A stretch of 11,130 nucleotides of DNA from Syntrophomonas sp. UBA4911. Lineage in GTDB: Bacteria > Bacillota > Syntrophomonadia > Syntrophomonadales > Syntrophomonadaceae. Made by a program: the position numbers and the translations under genes. Below the pieces are notes generated by a model. The model was not told where the DNA came from and made no database searches. It saw nothing but the letters and a program-made list of their open reading frames with translations. Shown here in pieces: positions 7,016 to 11,130 of this stretch. The first letter of the stretch is position 1. The number at the start of each line of letters is the position of its first letter. The stretch is from the NCBI GenBank assembly GCA_002398105.1, contig DHCD01000031.1, positions 71,586 to 82,715 of the forward strand. Reading direction: 5' to 3'.

Positions 7016-7156
7016 CCTCTTTTATGTTGCCTTTACTTGCGCGGCCATATACTATGAATAACTTCTCCGTGAAGGTGTAGCCATAATAGGGATTTAAAGG
7101 GATAAATAACTTTATTCTATATCCATATAATAGACTATAAACGTCAAACAGGAAAC
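7016..7156 (-). other. Decarboxylase-tmk spacer, no clear signal
   Basis: This 141-nt AT-rich spacer has a TTGACG hexamer on the minus strand (7147-7142) but no good -10 sequence at 16-18 nt. It has no hairpin with a T-run. The operon may have a weak internal promoter here or may depend on readthrough from the decarboxylase promoter. Confidence 0.4.
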
Positions 7157-8593
7157 TTAAGACGGCCCATCAATAATGTTAATATATCGCAGAGCAGCAT
7201 CTTCAGGTCCTTGGATCCGGGCGCCGCTGCGCACCAAATAGACCAGGTAATCTATCATTTCCCGGCTGATTAATTCTCCCGGCAGAATACATGGTATTCC
7301 CGGGGGATAAGCAGCTATCATCTCCCCTGCCGTCTTGTTTACCCCATCCCTTAAGGGTACGCGCCGACAGGGGGCCATAAATGCCTGCCTGGGGCTCAGC
7401 AGCATATGAGGCGGCGGCGGAAGTTCGACCTTGACCGGCTGCCCTCCCGGACCGGGATAAGAAACGGCAATATCCTGCAGAGCCTGATAAAACCTCGTCC
7501 AATCCTGGGCTTCGTGAAAAATCGAAAACATGGCCAGGATTATATTGCTGTCCGCCAATTCCACCTGAATCCGGTATTTATCTCTTAACCGGGAGGCAAA
7601 CTGATACCCGCTTAAAGCGGTCCCCTGTACCGATACCAGTATCTTGAGGGGGTCAAGCTGCGCTACCCCGGCCACCTTTCGTAATTCCTGCTCACAGGTC
7701 TTAAGTCCGGTAATGCGATTGATCCGGCAAGAGCAACAGCGGGAAAATTCATAGGCCCGCTCCAATAATGACGCCCCGTTTTCTTCCATAAATTGCCGGG
7801 CCAGTTCAATGGAGGCCATTACCGGATAAGAGGGACTGGTAGTAGCCAGCAGGCTGACGGTTTGTCTTATCCGGCTATTATCGGCCCAACCGGCGGATAG
7901 ATGCAGAGCGGCACCCTGATTTAAAACCGGCAAAGTCTTATGCAGGCCATTGACCACCGCATCGGCTCCACTCCTCAACGCCGGCTGGGGATATAAATCA
8001 CTGAAGCTGAAATGGGACCCATGAGCTTCATCCACCAGCAGGTTCTTACCTAAATCCCGGGTGACCGCAGCAATAGCGGCAACATCGCAGGTAGTCCCAT
8101 AATAGCTGGGACTGGCCAGGAATACGGTTTGGGCCTCCGGGTGGCGCTGCAGCAGAGTTTCTATATCCTCGGCGGTGACAGCCAGGGCTATACCCAATTG
8201 CGCCTCGGTCTGAACCGGTATATATACCGGCACGGCACCGGAAAGCACCATACCTCCATAAAAAGAACGATGGGCATTACGGGGAAGCAAAATCTCCTTA
8301 CCTTCCCTCCCCAGGGCCAGGAATAAAGCATGAATTCCCTCGGTAGCGCCATTAACCAGGAAATAGCTGTACCCGGCAGCAAAAGCCCGGGCCAGCAACT
8401 CCTGTGATTGCCGAATGATGCCTCCAGGCAGATGCAGATCATCCAGCCCGGGAATCTCAGTCACGTCCCAAGCAGCAGCAGCGCTTAATTCCTGCTGTTC
8501 CATCCCTTTTCCGGCATGTCCCGGCATATGCAAGCGCAGGAAATCTTCCCCGGCATATGCCTTGAGAGCCGAATAAATAGGGGTTTTCGGCAA
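7157..8593 (-). CDS. yaaO: Orn/Lys/Arg decarboxylase family PLP enzyme (YaaO type)
   Basis: PLP-dependent fold-type-I amino acid decarboxylase of 478 aa. This is the short Firmicute form without the N-terminal wing domain of E. coli inducible decarboxylases. The N-terminal LRLHMPGHAGKG (19-30) is a family hallmark. PLP contacts are seen in FLVNGATEGIHALF, RNAHRSFYGG, PSYYGTTCD, VDEAHGSHF (D188) and NGLHKT with Schiff-base K219. The C-terminal domain has AAYPPGIPCILPGE (427-440). The substrate (arginine, lysine or ornithine) cannot be told from sequence; B. subtilis YaaO is also unassigned, while its paralogue SpeA is an arginine decarboxylase. The TTG start has AAAGGAGAG 6 nt upstream. It lies 141 nt before tmk, the B. 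subtilis arrangement. No terminator is visible in between, so readthrough into tmk is possible. Confidence 0.92.
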   Translation of the reverse strand: MPKTPIYSALKAYAGEDFLRLHMPGHAGKGMEQQELSAAAAWDVTEIPGLDDLHLPGGIIRQSQELLARAFAAGYSYFLVNGATEGIHALFLALGREGKEILLPRNAHRSFYGGMVLSGAVPVYIPVQTEAQLGIALAVTAEDIETLLQRHPEAQTVFLASPSYYGTTCDVAAIAAVTRDLGKNLLVDEAHGSHFSFSDLYPQPALRSGADAVVNGLHKTLPVLNQGAALHLSAGWADNSRIRQTVSLLATTSPSYPVMASIELARQFMEENGASLLERAYEFSRCCSCRINRITGLKTCEQELRKVAGVAQLDPLKILVSVQGTALSGYQFASRLRDKYRIQVELADSNIILAMFSIFHEAQDWTRFYQALQDIAVSYPGPGGQPVKVELPPPPHMLLSPRQAFMAPCRRVPLRDGVNKTAGEMIAAYPPGIPCILPGELISREMIDYLVYLVRSGARIQGPEDAALRYINIIDGPS

Positions 8594-8633
8594 TTATTAC
8601 TCTCCTTTACCGGTACTGATTCCACTTCGAAAA

Positions 8634-8662
8634 ATTATACCGTGATATTTTAAAAGCATAAA
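8634..8662 (-). promoter_or_regulatory. Probable promoter of the decarboxylase-tmk operon
   Basis: A perfect minus-strand TATAAT (8639-8634) is placed about 40 nt before the TTG start. At 17 nt spacing the -35 is only TTTATG (8662-8657). It lies just downstream of the gin terminator, so a fresh promoter is expected here. The -10 is convincing and the -35 is weak. Confidence 0.5.
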
Positions 8663-8694
8663 TTACTTCACTATTGATTGTATATGAAAAAGGC

Positions 8695-8722
8695 AAAAAA
8701 AATAAGCACTCTTCGTGCTTAT
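8695..8722 (-). terminator. Intrinsic terminator after gin
   Basis: On the minus strand ATAAGCAC-GAAGA-GTGCTTAT (8722-8702) is a perfect 8-bp stem with a 5-nt loop. Its 3' end runs into eight T residues (8702-8695). It begins 8 nt after the gin stop codon and separates gin from the decarboxylase operon. Confidence 0.92.
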
Positions 8723-8730
8723 CGCAGGTA

Positions 8731-8952
8731 CTACCAAATTTTTTTCAGTTTTTCCAGCAGATAACGGTATTCACTGCATCCCGTCTGCAAAGAGACAATG
8801 TGGGACTCACATCGGTCGCAAATAAAGACTTTTCTTATTTTTATCCCGCCCCTTATCCCCTTCTCCGGCACTTGCCCACAAAAATGGCAACGCGGTAAAA
8901 CCATCCCTGCGGTTCGGGCCTGGCTATTCCCGCAGGTTTTCATTATTTCCAT
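8731..8952 (-). CDS. csfB: Gin/CsfB-like anti-sigma factor of sporulation
   Basis: Predicted 73-aa protein with two zinc-knuckle pairs, C22-x2-C25 and C45-x2-C48. It has the Gin-family pattern CxxCG, KGI, FICDRCE, then Y-x-YLLEKLKKIW at the C-terminus. In B. subtilis CsfB (Gin) is made early in the forespore under sigma-F; it holds sigma-G inactive and also restrains sigma-E. ATG at 8952 is preferred: AAAAGGGGA (8959-8967) ends 6 nt before it, whereas the upstream TTG at 8958 would lie almost on that site. The gene occupies the csfB position of the B. subtilis block, but xpaC and yaaN, which follow it there, are missing. Its presence implies a spore-forming lineage. The family call rests on the motif pattern and position. 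Confidence 0.82.
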   Translation of the reverse strand: MEIMKTCGNSQARTAGMVLPRCHFCGQVPEKGIRGGIKIRKVFICDRCESHIVSLQTGCSEYRYLLEKLKKIW

Positions 8953-8973
8953 AAACAATCCCCTTTTTAGTGA

Positions 8974-9002
8974 AATTATCTCCCCCTATTCATATTTTAT
9001 GC
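8974..9002 (-). promoter_or_regulatory. Sigma-F/sigma-G-type promoter of gin
   Basis: On the minus strand GCATA (9002-8998) is followed after 14 nt by GGAGATAATT (8983-8974). The latter fits the forespore -10 pattern GGnRAnAnTW at every fixed position, and GCATA fits the GYWTA -35. Transcription would start near 8967, just ahead of the gin ribosome binding site. This agrees with sigma-F control of csfB in B. subtilis. The assignment is by pattern only. Confidence 0.65.
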
Positions 9003-9123
9003 ACTCGGAGCAGGGAATGTTAACGTGCTGTTGCCCCAGAAGGCTTCCTTACGCTTCGGTTAAGTAACGGCAGTTAATTAGTAAGTAGACGCTAGATCAA
9101 CGCAAAATTACGCAGATTCATTA

Positions 9124-9216
9124 GACGCGGAAACCACGGAATCTTTTAAGGGAATACGCGGAGTTTATAAAGTTTTCTTCCGCGTTATTCCCTTTAAACT
9201 CCCTGAATTCCGCGTC
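9124..9216. repeat. 93-nt imperfect palindrome built from ACGCGGA words
   Basis: Three paired segments are visible: GACGCGGAA (9124-9132) with TTCCGCGTC (9208-9216); TTTTAAGGGAAT (9144-9155) with ATTCCCTTTAAA (9187-9198), one mismatch; and ACGCGG (9156-9161) with CCGCGT (9180-9185). An 18-nt AT-rich loop (9162-9179) closes it. Related words (ACGCAGATT, CCACGGAATC) occur just before or inside the left arm. It resembles dispersed intergenic palindromes; no transposase or target duplication is seen. Confidence 0.75.
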
Positions 9217-9260
9217 AAAAAACTAGCAGAACGGTTGGAGTATTTTCATTTTTGGTTGCT

Positions 9261-9278
9261 TGCCTGCCTGCCTGCCTG
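9261..9278. repeat. TGCC tetranucleotide run
   Basis: Four perfect TGCC units plus a trailing TG, directly abutting the 13-bp tandem repeat. Such a run is prone to slipped-strand length change. It is not inside a gene I can support. Confidence 0.85.
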
Positions 9279-9317
9279 TGCCCTATGGGTATGCCCTATG
9301 GGTATGCCCTATGGGTA
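9279..9317. repeat. Three perfect tandem copies of a 13-bp unit
   Basis: The unit TGCCCTATGGGTA repeats at 9279, 9292 and 9305 without a mismatch, followed by a partial TG. Each unit contains the small dyad CCC-TAT-GGG. A 10-bp palindrome GGCCATGGCC follows at 9328-9337. The copies are too short and have no spacers, so this is not a CRISPR array. Confidence 0.95.
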
Positions 9318-9340
9318 TGGCCCTGCTGGCCATGGCCTGT

Positions 9341-9375
9341 TAATTAAAAAAAGAAGCAGGCACAACCGTACCTGC
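9341..9375 (-). terminator. Intrinsic terminator of the thiolase gene
   Basis: On the minus strand GCAGGTAC-GGTT-GTGCCTGC (9375-9356) forms an 8-bp stem with one G-U pair and a 4-nt loop. It is followed by TTCTTTTTTTAATT. It lies about 80 nt after the thiolase stop codon and would stop transcription before the tandem repeats. Confidence 0.85.
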
Positions 9376-9412
9376 AGAAAGAATTTTGAAGGAAGTATTA
9401 TATTGAGAAACT

Positions 9413-9440
9413 GCTCCATTCCCCTGGTAGGGGAATAAGC
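9413..9440. other. Stem-loop just downstream of the thiolase stop codon
   Basis: ATTCCCC (9418-9424) and GGGGAAT (9430-9436) form a perfect 7-bp stem with a 5-nt loop. An outer GCT/AGC pairing extends it across an internal loop. No T-run follows on either strand, so it is not an intrinsic terminator by itself. A 3' mRNA-stabilising hairpin is possible. Confidence 0.6.
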
Positions 9441-9454
9441 TGTGCCCGACTAAA

Positions 9455-10666
9455 TCAAATGTCTCTGGTCCACAAGGAAGCCATGCCCGGACCGCCGCCT
9501 ACACAGAGAGAGGCCCCGCCAACGGTCTTGCCCGATCTTTCCAGCTCATAATACAGGCTGACTATGATGCGCAGCGCAGTGCATCCAACCGGATGGCCCA
9601 GCGCTATTCCGGAACCATTGCGGTTAATATTATCAAAGTCCAGTTCAATGCCAGCTTCATCTTTAATCATTTTCTTTACGCCCAATACCTGTGCCGCAAA
9701 AGCCTCATTTATTTCCCAGTATTCAACATCTTCATATTTCATGCCTGCCTGAGCCAGACACTTGGGAATAGCTTTGGCCGGTCCCAAGCCCATGACCTTG
9801 GCATCCACCCCGGCAGAACATACATTTATCAGTTTCATCAAGGGTTTAACCCCCAGTTCATCGGCTTTTTTCTTACTCATAAAAACTGCCGCAGCCGAGG
9901 CATCATTCAGTCCGGAGGCATTGGCGGCAGTAGTTACACCGGTTTTAGTAAATGCCGGTTGCAACTTAGCCATCTTTTCCATGCCGGCATCTGTAATGGG
10001 ATGTTCGTCGGTGTCAAATACCTTGACCCCTTTCCTGGTTTTGATTTCTACCGGCACGATTTCCCGTTCAAATATACCTGATGCAACTGCGGCAGTAGCT
10101 CGCTGATGGCTCATCAGAGCCAGTTCGTCACATTCTTCCCGGGTTATTCCATACATCTCAGCTACTCTATCAGCCGTGCTTCCCATATGTCCCTGGGCCA
10201 GAGCGCACACCAGCCCGTCTGACAGCATGGGATCCTGAAATTTGCCGTCGCCCATGCGGTAGCCCCATCTGGCATTTTGAACGATATAAGGCACATTGCT
10301 CATGCTCTCAGTGCCGATTACCAGAGCGATATCAGTTTTACCCAGCATAAGGCTCATGGCAGCCATTTCCGTGGCCCTCATACCGGAAGCACAGTTCTGA
10401 CTTACCTGGCTGGCAGAAGAATTGATATCCAATCCCAACGCCATAGCTACTTGACGCGGAGGCAAGGAGCCATTGCCATGATGCAAGCACATGCCCAGAA
10501 CCAATTCGTCAATCATCTTCGAATCTATTCCCGCTCTTTTAATTGCTTCTGCTCCCGCTATAGCTGAAAGCTGGTTGGCCCGTACGTCTTTTAAACTTCC
10601 CCCATAGTCGCCTATGGGCGTTCTGCAGGCGCTGACCATTACCACTTCATTTATCTCTTTTGTCAT
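9455..10666 (-). CDS. Acetyl-CoA C-acetyltransferase (thiolase)
   Basis: Thiolase-superfamily enzyme of 403 aa, the usual length for the biosynthetic/degradative group. It condenses two acetyl-CoA to acetoacetyl-CoA or cleaves 3-ketoacyl-CoA in beta-oxidation. The nucleophile is C92 in SQNCASGMRA. The acid/base residues are H358 in GHPVGCTALR and C388 in CVGGGPGMA. NEAFAAQ (320-326) is intact, so it should be active. Direction and chain length cannot be read from sequence. In a syntrophic or butyrate-metabolising clostridium it could act in either direction. The ATG has AAGGGGG 8 nt upstream. It is a single-gene unit with its own terminator, a sigma-54-like promoter and a long leader. No hydroxyacyl-CoA dehydrogenase or crotonase gene is adjacent. 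Confidence 0.95.
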   Translation of the reverse strand: MTKEINEVVMVSACRTPIGDYGGSLKDVRANQLSAIAGAEAIKRAGIDSKMIDELVLGMCLHHGNGSLPPRQVAMALGLDINSSASQVSQNCASGMRATEMAAMSLMLGKTDIALVIGTESMSNVPYIVQNARWGYRMGDGKFQDPMLSDGLVCALAQGHMGSTADRVAEMYGITREECDELALMSHQRATAAVASGIFEREIVPVEIKTRKGVKVFDTDEHPITDAGMEKMAKLQPAFTKTGVTTAANASGLNDASAAAVFMSKKKADELGVKPLMKLINVCSAGVDAKVMGLGPAKAIPKCLAQAGMKYEDVEYWEINEAFAAQVLGVKKMIKDEAGIELDFDNINRNGSGIALGHPVGCTALRIIVSLYYELERSGKTVGGASLCVGGGPGMASLWTRDI

Positions 10667-10710
10667 TATTTTAACCCCCTTATCTGTCTCTCTCTAATTT
10701 CCATCATATG

Positions 10711-10766
10711 TGACGCCAACACCCTGGCGTGGTTTAAAACCATCTCTCTCGGAAACATGACGCCAA
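10711..10766. repeat. Direct repeat TGACGCCAA with an inverted half-site in the thiolase leader
   Basis: TGACGCCAA occurs at 10711-10719 and again at 10758-10766, 47 bp apart. ACGCCA (10713-10718) is also followed after 6 nt by the inverse TGGCGT (10725-10730), giving a 6-bp dyad. On the mRNA strand each TTGGCGTCA copy is followed by a GAGAGAGA run. All lie in the predicted leader between the sigma-54 promoter and the start codon. They may be protein-binding sites or RNA structure. Confidence 0.6.
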
Positions 10767-10835
10767 GCTTTAAATATTCATCCTCCCTCCATTATTTAGA
10801 AATAAAAAAATTCATTCTGGTCTGGTATCTATGGA

Positions 10836-10851
10836 TGCAAAATATGTTCCA
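10836..10851 (-). promoter_or_regulatory. Sigma-54 (-24/-12) promoter of the thiolase gene
   Basis: The minus strand reads TGGAACATATTTTGCA. This matches TGGCAC-N5-TTGCW at all but one fixed base (A for C at the fourth position), and the invariant GG and GC are exactly 10 nt apart. Transcription would start near 10825, leaving a leader of about 159 nt before ATG. Sigma-54 promoters need an AAA+ enhancer-binding protein; a fitting tandem dyad lies upstream. No comparable sigma-A promoter was found for this gene. Confidence 0.68.
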
Positions 10852-11000
10852 CAATCAACGGTTAATTATTAAAACCGATATTAACTTATGAATTGACAAT
10901 TAATATCCATCGCATTCCATATATGTTATTGTTTAGTTTAAACATCGGGCCTAAATCGTTTTATTACGCAGGAATATATTACATGTGGGTATTTTACTTC

Positions 11001-11034
11001 TTGCATTTATGCAAAACATGTTGCCCAAATGCAA
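11001..11034. promoter_or_regulatory. Tandem TTGC-N6-GCAA dyads, probable enhancer-binding site
   Basis: TTGCATTTATGCAA (11001-11014) and TTGCCCAAATGCAA (11021-11034) share TTGC-N6-GCAA and repeat with a 20-bp period, about two helical turns. Their centres are about 180 and 200 bp upstream of the predicted sigma-54 start site. That is the classical distance and geometry for an enhancer-binding-protein upstream activating sequence. The cognate activator is not in the window. Confidence 0.6.
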
Positions 11035-11130
11035 TTATGGTATTCTTCCAGTTCTGATGGAGGTTAAAGAAAGGCCGATAAGAAATTAAGGAAGATTTGA
11101 TATGCAGCCAGGAAATAAATAAACCTGCAA

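Larger units (their letters stand above)
9003..9454. other. Repeat-rich intergenic region between gin and the thiolase
   Basis: No convincing gene lies in these 452 nt. The longest plus-strand frames lack family resemblance, and the one at 9235-9438 is largely translated tandem repeat. The stretch holds the palindrome, short repeats, terminator and hairpin listed separately. The part at 9003-9090 shows nothing I can name. Confidence 0.7.
10681..11130. other. Regulatory region upstream of the thiolase, no gene seen
   Basis: In these 450 nt no ORF with a convincing start, ribosome binding site or family match is visible on either strand. Short frames open at the right edge on the minus strand end within 25-45 codons and look like chance. 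The region contains the thiolase leader repeats, the sigma-54 promoter and the tandem dyads. The rest, including 10900-11000 and 11040-11130, is AT-rich without an identifiable element. Confidence 0.65.

Noticed and set aside
7045..7080. Small hairpin CTTC-TCCGT-GAAG between decarboxylase and tmk
   Set aside because: Only a 4-bp stem with no T-run, too weak for a terminator.
9261..9317. CRISPR-like repeated units
   Set aside because: Units of 4 and 13 bp are directly abutting with no spacers, so this is a tandem repeat, not an array.
9235..9438. 67-aa plus-strand frame
   Set aside because: Much of it is translated tandem repeat and terminator sequence; composition is odd and no homologue pattern is recognisable.
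10853..10865. IHF-like site next to the sigma-54 promoter
   Set aside because: It fails the 3' part of the consensus, and Firmicutes generally use HU rather than IHF.
10893..10925. Plus-strand TTGACA as a sigma-A promoter
   Set aside because: The -35 is perfect, but no acceptable -10 lies at 16-18 nt (TATATG comes only after 21 nt), and no plus-strand gene follows within the window.
10998..11130. C-terminal fragments of an upstream minus-strand gene at the right edge
   Set aside because: Frames of about 22-44 codons end without recognisable motifs, and one runs through the dyad repeats; chance is more likely.

Overview
The window looks like a chromosomal segment of a spore-forming Clostridia-type Firmicute (Bacillota) of moderate GC. 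Gene content and order follow the Bacillus subtilis block csfB-(xpaC-yaaN)-yaaO-tmk-(yaaQ)-yaaR-holB-ricT-yabA-yabB-(yazA)-rsmI-abrB-metG; the genes in brackets are absent here. Strong AGGAGG-type ribosome binding sites, frequent GTG/TTG starts, an AbrB regulator and a Gin/CsfB sporulation protein all fit. A stand-alone acetyl-CoA acetyltransferase beside this block would suit a fatty-acid-oxidising or butyrate-metabolising clostridium such as a Syntrophomonas relative. That assignment is inference.

Layout, left to right. Positions 1-1620 hold metG on the minus strand, cut by the window edge before its C-terminus. An AT-rich divergent spacer (1621-2098) carries a strong sigma-A promoter for abrB (2099-2350, plus strand) and a weaker candidate for metG. 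The only clear terminator for abrB lies inside the 3' end of the convergent rsmI gene. From 7015 down to 2361 runs a compact minus-strand operon: tmk, yaaR, holB (delta'), ricT, yabA, yabB (trmN6-like) and rsmI. Gaps are 1-27 nt, except that the long ricT frame overlaps yabA by 137 nt. An Orn/Lys/Arg decarboxylase (7157-8593) precedes the operon. A gin/csfB gene (8731-8952) with its own intrinsic terminator and a sigma-F-like promoter lies before that.

Positions 9003-9454 contain no convincing gene. They hold a 93-nt imperfect palindrome, a TGCC tetranucleotide run, three perfect copies of a 13-bp unit and an intrinsic terminator for the thiolase.

The thiolase (9455-10666, minus strand) has the most interesting upstream region. 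There is a near-consensus sigma-54 (-24/-12) promoter about 170 nt before the start codon. About 180-200 bp further upstream lie two TTGC-N6-GCAA dyads exactly 20 bp apart, arranged as expected for an enhancer-binding-protein site. The predicted leader also contains a 9-bp direct repeat.

Functionally the block combines dTMP supply (tmk), clamp loading (holB), initiation control (yabA), the Ric complex (ricT), tRNA and rRNA methylation (yabB, rsmI), transition-state regulation (abrB) and tRNA charging (metG). The thiolase is a separate metabolic unit, apparently under dedicated sigma-54 control.
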